This document shows, in pieces, positions 26,753-40,158 of a stretch of 64,000 nucleotides of DNA. The DNA lies in assembly GCA_961205875.1 (NCBI GenBank), contig OY540818.1, positions 11,754,761-11,818,760 of the forward strand, given 5' to 3'. The first letter of the stretch is position 1, and each line of letters begins with the position of its first letter. The DNA is from Sialis fuliginosa (Eukaryota; Arthropoda; Insecta; Megaloptera; Sialidae). The translations under genes and the position numbers were made by a program. The notes beneath the pieces were generated by a model. That model saw only the letters and a program-made list of their open reading frames with translations. It had not been told where the DNA came from and did no database searches.

Positions 26753-29700
26753 AAAGATTACCGGTATAATCATTGAAATTACATTACCGAACCGGTCTTC
26801 TTTGGTGATATGAACTATAAGTGGGACCTGAAAATGCTAAAAACTTTGATCCCATTTTTCTCAATTTTTATATTTTGCCTCTTACTGCCTTACCTAAACA
26901 TGGTAGTAGGTATAGGGATCATGAAAAATATATTATTTATAAATTGAGAATTCATTCTCAATTTACAACGTCGCGTTAGGTCTGTTATACCAAATAAAAC
27001 ATACTAATTCACCTTTTTGACTACAGTGATCACAATTGATTACAAATGTCACAATGTGTATATGGATGAATACGTTTGTAACTACCCTTCACCCCCACCC
27101 CCAACAGTTATTTTGTAAAGAGCAAAAAAGGTCATTCAATTGAACCTATAAAATGTTTTTTTTTAATTGAAGGAGCGATAAAAGGTTTATTTTCATAGAT
27201 ATACATTTGAAGATAGTGTATATAAAAAACTTTTCTATTCATATGTCCGTCCGATCATAAAATTACGGCAGTTAATTAAAGATATGGTATATATATACAA
27301 CAACTCAAATATATATACGTTCTATCAATGTAAGTATTTATTAAGATATATATCTTCCAACTTCCATAAACATGTTTCATTACGCTTGCTCCGGGATAAG
27401 CGATTTTCCGAGAAAAATAGAAATCCAATTTCAGGTTTTGTTAGTATTGACTGACTGCTCAATTTTGTGTATTTGCATTGTACATATGTATGTAGATACA
27501 CACATACTATGAGCTATATATGAATACATGCTGGTGTGTATGTACAGCTGTGAAAAATAATAAACATTGTACGTATACGTAAACCCGAAATAGTACGTTG
27601 CGAAAAATACATTGTTCAGTGTAAATATCTCTCATACAATATTGTGAATTGTAATAGACAAAAAATGTTTTCAAATAATGTTTTTGGATATTTCATAAGG
27701 TATTTCAAGTACGAAGTATTATAAGTCTAATTTACTGACTTCATGAACTAGAAGAATATAGATTTCAGTTCGATTAAATTAAAATGTCAAACACTAAAGA
27801 TATTCTGAATTAAGGGGTTACATCCAGTAATTTCTGAAAACAATACTTTTTTTAGGATTTTTTAGCATAATACCAAAAGCAATTAAATGAAATTTGGAGG
27901 GTTTATTGTCTCAAAACAGTAAATAAAATAAATATGATAGAGTATGGGATTTTTTCGACAAATTTTTCAAGTAAGAAATATAAAAAAATGTTCTCGGTAC
28001 AGTAATAGTAAAAGTATAAATAATTTACAAAATGAATTTCGTAAATAATTTCGAACAGAATTAAAAAAAAAAAAAAAATTCCCCAAAAGTAGAAATGTGT
28101 GTAATACAATACATCCAAAAGTATGGCATTTTATTTACGATTTTTTTTCCAAATCACATAAGAATATTTCGACTTTCAAAAAGAAAAGTTAAAATTTATG
28201 ATCATATTTGTGTCATATAATCTTTGTATTCCGTAGAAAACGAAACATCAGAATAAAATACTTGTGAAGAAAATTCGGTTTAGTGTAGGAACAAAACAGG
28301 GAAAAAGATAAGATAAAATATTTATTTTGTCTTTGCAGACCACTCAAATAAAACAAAACTGTGTAGGTGTTGTTCAAAAGGATATAGAAACTTCAGTAAA
28401 TTGTACATTTTGCTAGATCTCTACATATAGTTGTTATAAGGTTATTTATATGTACATTTAGTAGGTTACTCTATCTTCTCATACATACACCAGAAGTATT
28501 TCTTAAATTATATTTAACTCTAATATAATATTTTTACAACAAAGTTTTTATCAGTTAAAAATGTAAAAAAATATCATTACATAAGAATTTGAAACACGTG
28601 TGGATTTTTTGGGAAACCATAATAGCATAATAATACCCCGTGTATGCCTTAGTCGGTTTTTAAATCATCATTAATCTGTACAACGCAAAATTCGTTTATT
28701 AAAATAATTAATTTTAGGCATTTGAGTGAGGTTTAAAAAAAAACCAAATCGATTTGATTAAATAAAATGTTTTTAAAACACGTGAAAATATCGTTCATAC
28801 ATGAATTAAATAATTAGCATTTTATGGGGTGAAATTTTTTTATGTTAACTATATGGCCAATAATAATGTAACAAGGGTGTGAAGCGTGGGTGGTGAAAAT
28901 TGAAACAATTAAACAAATTGGTGGCGTTTTGAGACGCAGTTTTACCAACGGTTATTTAAATTAAAGTCGAAGTACCTAATCTATGGAATACACGTACATA
29001 ATATATACATTGGATCTGTATTGTATGTTGATTCGGTAAAATGTATTGATATAGGTAGATATTTGTGTTAGAATAATTTAATTATACTGTCAGAAGAAGA
29101 GAATATAACAAAAATTGAATACATATAGTGAAACTTTTACGCCAAGTTAGTCAAAAGTTTACCGTTATCATGTCAGATTTCGACGGACCCTTTAAAATTT
29201 GTTTATAGTACTTTCAAAAGAAAGGGTATAAAGTATAAATTTTTTTTTTTGAACAGTAAAAGATATAGAGTTCTAGAAAGTTCCATTTGAAAGAGAGAGA
29301 AAAAGTATATGGAAATCATATTATTGTGCAAAAAAGTTTAAATATAGTTTTCTAATAAGTTGTACTTTACATCAACCACAACTATTGTCCTTAATTTTTC
29401 TTTTTAATTGAGAAAACAATTTCATGTAAAATATCAATGCTTAGTTTTAATTTTTAATTACACTAAAAATAGGCATTAAGAGGATGATTAGTTTTATTTT
29501 CTTTGGAGCAAAGTATCGTCGATTTCGGGGCAATGTTTTCCTCACTCGAATAATTGTTGTTGAGTCAATTAAAAATTAACTTAGCACTTCAACTACGTAA
29601 TTACCTTGATTTATTATTTTCCACAAGAGCACAGTAGACAATTTACCGATGTATAATTCGTATATATACTAATGAATGTATTATCTTCAAACGTTGAAAC

Positions 29701-30192
29701 TAATAAATATTTTAACCTGGAAGGATAATTTTACTGTTACCTATCTATCTATGTACACATATTTATCTAATCGATATCAGAACTAATAACATTATCTCAA
29801 TCAACAAAATAATATTGTTTCCTGGTGTAAAGTTTCCCTCAAGTGAGCAAAATCACCAAACTTTACGGTATCTACAATCAGTCAGCGAAAACAAAATTAT
29901 TAAATGAGATGTAGGTAATTTGAATTAAATAATAATAATAGTATATAATAAAAAAAACTAATTAATAATACCTAGTTAAAGATTTGATTGACGGAATGCA
30001 ATCTGATATAAAATAAATACTTAAAATTTATTTAAATATTCCATACAGCCTTCGCATGTTACTTTTTTTATATTTTATACTACGTGAAAGGTACTTATAT
30101 AAAAGTATTAGAAATACACATTTTGAGAAATTTTTGGCCAAGATAGAGGTATACAAAAAATTGGGTTACTCCCTTTTGGGAAATTCAATGAG
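26753..30192. other. AT-rich DNA, no gene seen
   Basis: Only short AT-driven open stretches. A small imperfect hairpin near 29825-29880 has arms GTAAAGTTT/AAACTTTAC. Confidence 0.4.
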
Positions 30193-30215
30193 TTTATTGG
30201 GTTATACCCAATAAA
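30193..30215. repeat. Perfect 10-bp hairpin
   Basis: TTTATTGGGT and ACCCAATAAA around a 3-nt TAT loop. Confidence 0.8.
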
Positions 30216-30243
30216 TCCATATGAGGATTTCCTTTATTATAAT

Positions 30244-30706
30244 ATACATACAATTTACAACGAGTGTATAAAAATTAATAGTAGATCCAGGATGTTATTT
30301 TAAGCAAAAACTTTCTATAAACATGTGTCTAGAAATTCTATCTGAGGGAGCTACAGAATCTCCAAAAAAAATATTAGTTTTTATTTAATATCTAATGAAC
30401 CTATTGTGTTAAAGTTATAAAATTTGATAATTGGTTTAATTTTAATTAGTGTTATTGATTTTCAGTATCGATCAATAATCAATATAAGGTACAAATTTAA
30501 GGACCTAGTTACCTAAAACACTTCTGGGCTACTTATTTATACTAAATCATCAAATTTCATAACAGGTTTTACAACAGATAAAAATTAGTATATTTTAAGG
30601 AACTGTAACTACCTCACGAAGAATTTCAGGACACGTTTATATGCAGTTTTTTGCATAAAATAACATCCTCAATTTACTGTAAATTTTGTTGTAAATCATT
30701 CTGTAT
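30244..30706. mobile_element. Foldback element (MITE-like), relative at 51.7 kb
   Basis: Inverted arms: left ATACATACAATTTACAAC and AGATCCAGGATGTTATTTTA; right AAATAACATCCTCAATTTAC and GTTGTAAATCATTCTGTAT. The right arm also contains CTCACGAAGAATTT, shared with 51695-51710. There is no reading frame. The target duplication may be TA only. Confidence 0.6.
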
Positions 30707-32200
30707 AACAAAAAAGTGGTTATATCGTGTTTAAAAAAGGACAAGTGGAGCAATACAAATCCGCCTCTGCATAATTCCTTGTATAATATAAAGGGTGGGT
30801 GAATTTATGTGAGGTATATTGTTCATTGTGTCAACACAGTATCACAACTATTCATCGTGGGTTAGGTTTAAAGGTAAACACGAAAATCACAACTACGACG
30901 AATTATTTAAACGTATAACAAACTTGTCCATATAAGCTGTTTATATATTAAAGTTTACTTCAGGCAAATGTGAACTTAAAAATGTATACACTGACTAAAT
31001 ATTTGAATTTTTTTTTTAAACTATATAAAACTTTTTCAAGGTTTATACGTATATCTTTTAAAACTAAAGTAAGTTAAATTTTATATTGATAAATGTGTGT
31101 TGGTATATTGTTGACGTGTAAACTTTTTTTTATTAAATATTTATTTTATATATTGTTGTTTTTATTACATTTAATTAAAATTCGTATTTTATATCTTACA
31201 TTTATATTTATATATATTTACAGAGTTTAATCATGGTCCCACAAAAGGGAGGGGGAGTAACAGGGAAATTATATATTAGTGGTAAATATCAAAATCGAAA
31301 TAATTCTATAATTTCTTCTTTTTTAAAAAAAAAGTACCTATACTCATAAAATTAAACTGAATTAATTAAACAGAAAAACAAAAACAAATAACAAAAATTT
31401 CATGTATCGTACGCGAGTTTTGCCTTTCAAAATAAATTAATTTAGAAAAAAAGGAAGGTTTGTTAAAATGTTTTTTTTAGCATTTAAAAAAGTAAAAAAA
31501 AATGTAATGGCAAAAGTTATTTTTATTTTTCACGTAGAATCAGATCCTGAAAACAAAAAAGGCAGGTTCTCATTTTAAAAATTAAAAATCATCGCTATTA
31601 AAATTATATGTTTTATTTCGTGATAACCACAGTGTAAAATTCGTAAATCGACAAATCAATTTAATCATTTTGTATCTGAACTATCAATAATATACACTAT
31701 CACTATGAAAATAAAGGCACTCCTGCACAATGTACATACATACATATGTATACAACAAACATGTCTGTATAGATTTCAGGGTCGATTTGACGTAGCAAAT
31801 ATATCTTTTAAAATATCCGGAAGCGATCGGTGTTGTCTCCCGGCGTCGACCGGATGTTGAAGGTGTTGGATAATCGGAAGGAAGCAGTGGACATTGCCAG
31901 TAGTGCGATAACCACATTTGTACAAACGCGACCCCGATTGGAATGAGTTGGGGGGGTGGAAGTTGTGTTGGTGTTTCTGTTTACAATGCAGTGTTTTAAA
32001 ATCGGGTTTTGGATTTCAGACGTGTGCTTTTTGTTGCCGTTGTTATTTATTTAAACGTTGTATTGTTGTATAGTTATATGGTTATTTTAACATAAGCTAG
32101 AGCAGAGTTTCCTAACATATTTTCGTCATAGCATACTAATCATTAACCCTTTGAAGCATACATTTTTTAAATAATCGTATGATCATGAAAATTCTCATTT
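30707..32200. other. AT-rich DNA, no gene seen
   Basis: Nothing recognisable. A GC-richer patch lies at about 31800-31970. CAGAGTTTCCTAAC at about 32104 resembles a hAT end. Confidence 0.35.
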
Positions 32201-32202
32201 AA

Positions 32203-32400
32203 GGGTTTTTGGGGTCGCTGATTACGAATCCGCTATCAGATTTACGAAATTCAAGATGGCGGATTTAATTTGGAGGATACTGACATTTAAATCTTCGAGA
32301 ATATTGATAAAAATGTTTATTCTGGGGTTTTTGGGTTCGCTAATTACAAATACAATGTCAGATTCACGTAATTCAAAATGGTTTATCCAATATGGCTGAT
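32203..32400. repeat. Two diverged tandem copies of a repeat of about 120 bp
   Basis: Copy 1 from 32203 (GGGTTTTTGGGGTCGCTGAT ... AAATTCAAGATGG) and copy 2 from 32324 (GGGTTTTTGGGTTCGCTAAT ... TAATTCAAAATGG) share order and spacing. Confidence 0.7.
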
Positions 32401-34160
32401 ATCAATATGTAAATTCGAAAAATTCGATGAGATATTGAAAATTCAATACCCAAAAATACGCAAGAAAACATACTGCGGTTAAGAGTGCAAGAAGTTTTTT
32501 TGTAAGCCTAAATTTTATATTAAAAATGCTTTCGTGAGTCAATTTGAAAATTATTATGAAAATAGTATCTTTCTTCATGTATCCCTGACTCCTGACATAT
32601 TCTGTGACATTGCGCCCTATGCTCTGTGGTATTACCCTACTGTCATATTTACTCTGTTATATTCACACATCAAAGTTTCCTGTCAGAGCAATGCAATCCT
32701 TTCATGCTCGAAGCTTCAGGGCTGCCAACGTATTTTTTTCATAAAACAAAATGGATATCATATTAATTTTTTGTATTATAATTATAATATTATAATATAT
32801 AATAATATAATTATAATAATATAATATAATTTTTGTATATTATATAATTACTTATCAATAAAAAAATACCTATGTACTGTGAAATCTCCTCTAAAGGGGA
32901 AAACAATTAATTATCCTTTGTTAATTTAAAAAAATTCAGATAACTGGAAATTTGTTTATTGTTACTTAAGCTACTACGAAAAAAAACCTATTTATATAAA
33001 AACCTTTCGCATATAATCGGTATAAGATACAAAAAATAAAAAATAATAATTACAAGTTAACATTGTAATTTTTAATCTTTTCCATTGTTATAATGGACTA
33101 ATAAAATGCACAATACACCATGGGGATTATATTATAGCCCCAGCAGTAAGTGTATTTATAAAAAGAATACTAATTGTTAATTATTGTAGTTATTAAGCTT
33201 ATACAATAATTTTTAATGTTAAGAAAAATCTTTATTTGCTATAAAATATAAAACTACAGGTATTATGGGGCTTATAATTTTATAGCGTTTATTTATAGTA
33301 AATGCAGCTCTGTATGTAGTCTATAATATGAAATAACTGCAATTTTATAAATGTTTTTATGATAACTAAATAAGTTTTCTGAGTATTTTATGATGTTGAA
33401 AGTTAGTTTAATTTTTTTAAGTTAATGTATTTAAAGGTTGCGGGATAGAGGGTTAAAACGTTTACTATAAATTGGACTTTATAATCTATGTATATCTTGG
33501 TGTTTTATTTATTGCTCTACGAATCCATAGATATAAGCTTTCAAATTGTGACATATTTCGTTGTACTCGCGCTTTCGAAGTTATCACCTAATATCGCCGG
33601 GGAAGACGTAGTTCTACGTCAAAAAAAAAACAACAATTTTCTGCGATCTTGCAATTACGGTTGTTAATGTCATATAAATTTGATTTTCGCTTTTATATCA
33701 ATCGGGATTGAAATTATTTCAAATAGAGTAATCCGGTCAAAAATGAAAACCCCTAAAAACCTGTTTTATGTAATCTAGAGGTAACAAAAAACATTGTAGA
33801 AAATTTTTTCATACCCCAAAAGTTTATCCCGGGCTCATTTTTATTACTTTTCTAGTTTTTATAACTCACACGTTGAAACTTTGTATACAAACAACATGAC
33901 AGTTGGACAGAACATGGATTATGACGTCACAAACGCTTCAACCAATCACATCTCGTTTTAAATGGGAGCTGATTGTTACGACTTTTAATATTGAATAATT
34001 TAAAATTTAGCAATAAAAAAACAATCTGTTCAATGCTATTATTATTATTTAAGCCTAATCTTTGCAATTAAGTAATAAAAAAGTATGTACAAAATTTTCG
34101 GATTATTCTATTGTCTTAAGATATTTTGCAATTGTTAACCATCCATATGCTTAAAGTATA
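32401..34160. other. No gene seen; contains copy A of a dispersed repeat (33637-33698)
   Basis: TTTCTGCGATCTTGC and TGATTTTCGCTTTTATAT at 33637-33698 recur at 34642-34700. An AT-only microsatellite (TATAAT-type) is at about 32775-32835. Confidence 0.45.
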
Positions 34161-34400
34161 AATAGCACTCTTTATTACTATGTGGCGCCATGGGGGCTGT
34201 AGCCCTTTCGGCCAATATTTAAGGCATCCCTGTACCCTACGAGAGATATCTGCAGTGTACACTGTTGTTGCAATGGCAGGTCGAGGGGGGTGGTCGGGAG
34301 GTTAATTTTCTCTTCGCTTTCCCTGTACTTTGCCGCCGTCGCCGCATTACCGCAGTGGACGTGAAGAAAGATATACTTGCTTTATTTGTTTTATATGTCA
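34160..34400. promoter_or_regulatory. GC-richer island
   Basis: GC-rich compared with its flanks (GGGGGGTGGTCGGGAGG, GCCGCCGTCGCCGC). No reading frame of note. It could be a promoter, untranslated exon or old repeat. Confidence 0.25.
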
Positions 34401-34576
34401 CTGTTTATATGAAGATTTATACAAACTGATGCAAGTAAAAAGTAATACCACATAGTCTGTCTGATTCTGATGTGACTTGTAATTGGTTGGTTAGTTGTGT
34501 CTGGTTTCTGTATTAATTTTTATGTTAGTGTTCATTTTCATTTGTTTTCTTTGTTTTGTGAGTATGTGTTATATCT

Positions 34577-34762
34577 CAGGGGTTTCCAAACGTCCAATGA
34601 TAATTTTTGTGGCCACACATAAAATATATATAATAAAACTAATTTCTGCGATCTTGCGATTACAGTTAATGTCATAGAAATTTGTTTTTCGCTTTTATAT
34701 ATAAACTTTTTCTTCAATTAATTTAGTTTTTAGAGCATGCGGCCCGCGACACTCTTATATGA
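34577..34762. mobile_element. Probable hAT remnant
   Basis: Starts CAGGGGTTTCCAAACG, a frequent hAT terminus, and includes GCGGCCCGCGACACTC toward the right. It carries copy B of the dispersed repeat (34642-34700). The right boundary is uncertain. Confidence 0.4.
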
Positions 34763-36761
34763 TTTTTCGGGTCACATCGTGATCTGATTTTAAAATCATC
34801 GATTGTGAAAAAGCCATTTTCGAATATCTTATAAAACTAATTATACATTTTTAAATTTCAGGAACTATTTGATCGAAACGAATTATTAGAGATTGGAAAA
34901 ATAGTTTTTCAACTATTGCATAAAAATGCATTTATTGTAATTTTTATTACATATCTCCACCGTTTTCAGAAAACTGGTTTGATTGAACACAATTTGAAAT
35001 CAACTATTTGCAACTACCTTTCCAACAATTGTTAACTATTTGCGACACTTTTTACTGCTTCATTTGCACTAATTATTATTAAATCGTAAAAAAAACAATT
35101 TATCAACTATTTTCCGAAAAAAAATTCAACTAGTAACTATTTCATTGAAAATAACAAATATTTTTCCAATCTCTAAAAATTATATAAATATATAAAATAA
35201 TTTTTATATTTGAAATCTAGTAATAAAATTAAATAAATAAATAATATGTACCATACATGGAATATTTATTAATGTATATTTTTTACATACATAAATTCGT
35301 GTTAAGAGCGTGATCCGCTATGCGTGAGTGAAAAAAACCCAAGTATTTATGAGTGAAAATTACTTACACGCCCAGCTCTAGCTGAAAGAACCTGTAATAG
35401 TTCTTTGTTTCTAAAAATGTTTTGCAAGCTTTAAGTATGATATGTAATAAAAAGTCCAAGCTAAATCATCGATGATGGAAGGCCAAAAAAAAGTATGATG
35501 TGTATATCGTACGCTGAGAAATTTAAAAATTATTAAGGGATGTGCAGAGAAATTAAACTGTTACGAAAACAAATGACTTACAAGAAGAATTTGAACAATT
35601 ATAACATTTAAATTCATAACTGGGAAGGTATAAAGTTTCCGGGCTGCATTTTAGAAAACCTTGTATTATACTCTAGTGGCTCAAGGTTTAAAATTTTAGG
35701 GTAGATATGTAGGAAAATATAAAATATGCATTCGTACATTGCAATACTACTTTTATTAGGGTGCATTTTATGTTAAAAATATTTTATTATTCACAGTAAA
35801 AAATGTAAAATAAAACTGCGTACGAATTGCAGAAATATAATTTTATTTATTATAAAAAATGGGAAAGAGAGAATATTAAATTTAAAAGGTTAATTATAAA
35901 AGATCTTTAAGAATTTTATTAAATTATATTAAAAACGAAAAATGTTTCAAATTAAAATTTTAAGACGTAGAAAAAAAAAACAATTTATAAATTAATGTAC
36001 AAATGTAAATTACGGATATAATGCAAAAACAAGGTCATTTAAAAAAATCAATATTAAAACTCTTTCATGGTTGATTATATTTAATGAATACATGTGTAAA
36101 TTGCATTACTTGGAAAATATAGTCGTGATAAACGCAGGAAGTAATAATTACCTGAATGAAATATAAGTGCACATACCAGCTACATGAAATTATATTCGAG
36201 GAAATTAATCTACTATACTTAGAAATAATGAATAATGAATCATACTTAAGTTTAACTATATTTAAAAAGATGTATACACATATTATGAGTATGTATGCAA
36301 TGAGATAAATAATATTTTTAAATACCCCAGTGTCAAATCAGGTGTGCAATTTAGAGAACCAGAAATGTGAATTATTATTTTTGATTTTATATATTTATAT
36401 TTGAAATGGGCGATAAATTAAACATGATTTATTTTTAAATTCTTTATTAAGGTTTATAAAGATTTTGGTCTAGACCAAAACCTAATCAAACGCTTTCTGC
36501 AGGGTATCAATTTTAAATGACAGTTATGTGGTTTTTATTTATGATTTAGTCATTAGTTCATGCGCACTGTGTAGAAATCAGCAGTCTTAAAGCAGTGGTG
36601 ATTGGTATACATCACAGAAAGGATGGTAGCGTAACATTACCACTGTTCTAACCGCAAATAGGTATGTATGTAATGTACAGAATAAAAAGTTCATTCATGA
36701 AAATTTTTTTTTGTTGAAAATCTGTAATTTAAAAAAGGGCATTCGATCAGTAAAAAGAAGG
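34763..36761. other. AT-rich DNA, no gene seen
   Basis: No coding or RNA gene signal recognised. Confidence 0.4.
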
Positions 36762-36769
36762 GTTTGAAG

Positions 36770-37075
36770 CAAGGACTTGAACCTGAACTCGAACCCAAAC
36801 CTGAAACCCGAAAAAAACCGTATTTTACATTAACCTGAACCCGAACAGCTATATTTCAAAGTAAACGAACCTGAATCTGAATCCGAACCTTTTCATGGAT
36901 AACCCCTGCTAACCATATATTTTTAAAATGTTCAATAAATTTTTTAATATTTTTCTCCAATGATTTTTAAAAGAGATTATAAAATGTACTAACTGAGATA
37001 GTTTGCACCATGCTGAACAAAAACCTGAACCCGAATCGAACCCGAACCATAAATAAATTCCGGTTGAAGTCCCTG
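36770..37075. mobile_element. Short hAT element, intact 8-bp target duplication
   Basis: Ends CAAGGACTTGAACC and GGTTGAAGTCCCTG are inverted repeats. The 8-mer GTTTGAAG flanks both sides (36762-36769 and 37076-37083). The interior is a string of CGAACCTGAA/CCCGAAC-type words. The element is 306 bp with no reading frame. Confidence 0.85.
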
Positions 37076-37083
37076 GTTTGAAG

Positions 37084-38072
37084 TTATCTTAATCTAATAC
37101 TGGTTTCAACCAACATTAATGTCAGGGGAAAAATACATTAAACTAAAGTAATCTTATCTCAAAAATATAAATTTATGTTAGCAATGAAAAATGAATGGCC
37201 TTAAATCTTAAAATCAAAATAAAACCTCAACATTTATAATACAAAATATAACATACTACCCAACTATAAAAACTAAAATACCCATTGTAACTTTTTATAT
37301 ACTAAATAATAATAATAATAATAATAACATCCCAACAAACGACCTAAAACAAAAATCTTTTACAAAGCCATCGTGGCAACTGAGATGAAAAATCGTAAGA
37401 TGTAGAAAACACATTATACAAGCCGGCAAGCACTTCACAATTCTGGCCAGTGTTTTATGGCTTGGCCCGGCAGTATGTCAGTGAGGGGGCCTTAGTGGAT
37501 TAAACGTAGTGATTCAGTAGATTAACGAATGGTTTTATGGCTTAGGGCAAAACTAAAACCCCAAGTAACTGATATTACTTAATGATATTTAATGTGTAAT
37601 TCGCGTTAGCTCTTATCTTACTTTTTATATTACGAGTGTCTTTATTTACAGAAAAATGTCCGCACTAGACACATATTGCACAGTAAGCAAGGGCACAAAA
37701 CATTAACCTTTTCAATGCAGATTAATATTTTGCAGTATACGCGTTTTGTTCATATGTAGATATGATGATAATACTTCTTTATGACATGTTATCAAACAAA
37801 CGTAACATATTTGTATTTTTTTAAATACATATTTTGCAATTTTGGAAAATAATCTGCCAGCCACTGAAATGAGGACTTTTTTCTTCATATACCTACTTAT
37901 CAACGCGCAGCCCAAACTCTTACACTTAGAAACGTGAAATTCTATATATGTTTTCCTCTTATGACGTAAGCATCTACTGAAAAGTGATTTTTCCGAAATT
38001 CAACCTCTATAAGAAGGGAGTTAAACTTTTAAAATTGTATACGTTTACCTGAACAACTGCTAATGTACATAT
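37084..38072. other. No gene seen; AAT microsatellite
   Basis: (AAT)n tract at 37305-37327. The GC-richer patch TGGCTTGGCCCGGCAG at about 37460 is probably an old transposon fragment. Confidence 0.4.
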
Positions 38073-38074
38073 TA

Positions 38075-38688
38075 GGGTGTTTTTTATATTTGTTTTTATT
38101 TTTTCGGTCCCGCAGGCCTATGTTTTAGCTTCGGATCAAAAGTTAAAAAAAATATTTCAGACTCATAGATCAAACCTGTGGACGGCGCAAACCGAGTCTT
38201 TTTCCCATTTGATTAACATTGGAAAAATTACTTTTTTACTTATGCGTGAATATCTCGTTGAAAAATTTATTTATTTTAATTTCTTACAGCGGCATATCAT
38301 AGAGAATTTTTCTTACAAAAAAAAATCCCAAGTGCTCAATTCATAGATCGAATATTTTTAAAGACATGTTCGTTTAAACATTATCATAAAAAGTAAAATC
38401 TAATTTTTATGATAATTTTTAAATAAACATTTCTTCAAATTTATTGGATTTATGAATTGAGCACTTAATTCTCTATAAAATATTCCCCTGAGAAATTAAA
38501 AAAAGAATTTTTTTTCAACGAGATATTCACGCGTAAGTAAAAAAGTAATTTTTGCCATATTAATCAAATGGGAAAAAGACTCGGTTTGCGCCGTCCACAG
38601 GTTTGATATATGAGTCTGAAATTTTAGGACAATTAACTTTTGATCCAAAGCTTAAACATAGGCCTGCGGGACCGAAAAAAAAACACCC
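38075..38688. mobile_element. Mariner-like foldback element with arms of about 270 bp
   Basis: Flanked by TA on both sides (38073-38074, 38689-38690). The left end GGGTGTTTTTT and the right end AAAAAACACCC are inverted. Long arms share TTTTCGGTCCCGCAGGCCTA, GACGGCGCAAACCGAGTC and CAAGTGCTCAATTCAT (left) with their complements (right) around a centre near 38385. An 89-codon frame across the left arm is a by-product, as its mirror on the other strand shows. No transposase remains. Confidence 0.85.
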
Positions 38689-38690
38689 TA

Positions 38691-39824
38691 GTACATATAC
38701 TTGTATCATAAAGGTGAAGTTCAGGTAAAATACCCTTCTATTAAAATAAAAATACAAGTGTACTTTAATTAAAAGAACATTAATAAATTGTTCTAGATTA
38801 AGAGAACTAATATAGAAAATTAGATTTTATAAATATTATAAAAATGAAGAAAATGCAGGAGAAACCGTAAGCGGACCGCTAATACAATTATATTATTAAA
38901 AGTAAAAAAATAAATAATATATGAAAGTATATACATAGGTAATAATGCTGAAAATTTTCGAAATCTGTATTTGATAAAAATAACCTCGTTAACTCATTGC
39001 AAATCCATTAAAAGTGATATTTTTGTGTATAAGCATAGATGGGCGAAATTTTCATATAACATACTTTATTTAAGAAAAAAATCTGACAACCTATGTTATA
39101 CCGATGTTAACTCTTGTCATTTTTTTAACATATACTAAAACGCCTACATATATGTGCATTTAATATTTATTATGAATGGTATTATTCTTTGAAAAAAATA
39201 CTTTAATTAATTAAAAATATTTTTACATTGTAGTACAACAAAATCAATATAAATTTAATTCAATTAAGTACATTTCAAAGCATTATAAATTTACAATGTT
39301 TTGCTTTTTTATATTTTTATTTTTTGCATGTGACGAATAATTCCATAAATAAAGAGGCGAGAAAGAGTTTTTGCAGGAGTTTTAAGCCGGAGTGAAAATG
39401 TTAGATATATTTATCATTTGTTTAAAAATATTATTTCGTGAAGAGATAAACTTTACTAAATAAACATGTTTCTATGATGATTCAACCTGAAAAAATGGTA
39501 AAAAATCTGAAAAATCATATAATCACCTTTTATAAGCAAAACTAATTTCTAATTATATAAAAACACATTTTTCTAGCTAACTGATAAAAGATAGAAAGAA
39601 TGAATGATACATAAATTATAAAAAATAACGTTCTCTATACAATTTCTATGCAAAACTTTATTTTCTCTTATGAACCATTCGAAATATCAAACTTTGTAAA
39701 TTTTCGAAAATAGAAGGTTTTCTTTCCAGACGAAAATTAATCCCAAATACACTTGTATATAATATCCTACCCTTCATTTTTTGAGTAACAGCGTCTACAT
39801 ATAGACAGATATGATGGCAAAGAT
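38691..39824. other. AT-rich DNA, no gene seen
   Basis: Nothing recognisable. Confidence 0.4.
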
Positions 39825-40158
39825 AGCCGGAATGGATTCTGGGAAGATCAAAATGGATATTTCCATCAAAATTTCGTATTTAAAAAAATGTTTACAGTAC
39901 TTGCACTATATGTATAAAATAGAAATTGCCTTATAAGAAAGTAAAAAAAAAATCATATATAAATAACAATAAATAATATACTGTACTGTAGCCGGAATGG
40001 ATTCAGGGAAGATCAAAATGGATATTTCCATCAAAATTTCGTATTTAAAAAAATGATTTATGTTTACATTACATACTTCCACTATATGTATATAATAGAA
40101 ATTGCTTTATAAGAAAGTAAAAAACAAATCATATATAAATAACAATAAATAATGTATG
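39825..40158. repeat. Tandem duplication, two copies of about 165 bp
   Basis: AGCCGGAATGGATTC starts at 39825 and again at 39990. Both copies continue through ATGGATATTTCCATCAAAAT and AATAGAAATTGC to AAATAACAATAAATAAT. They differ by a few substitutions and a short insertion in copy 2. Confidence 0.9.

Noticed and set aside
37305-37327. AAT repeats as part of a CRISPR-like or regulatory array
   Set aside because: A plain trinucleotide microsatellite in a eukaryotic genome.
38077-38346. 89-codon frame in the mariner-like element
   Set aside because: It lies in an inverted arm and is mirrored by a frame on the other strand; no transposase motif such as D,D34D/E is seen.
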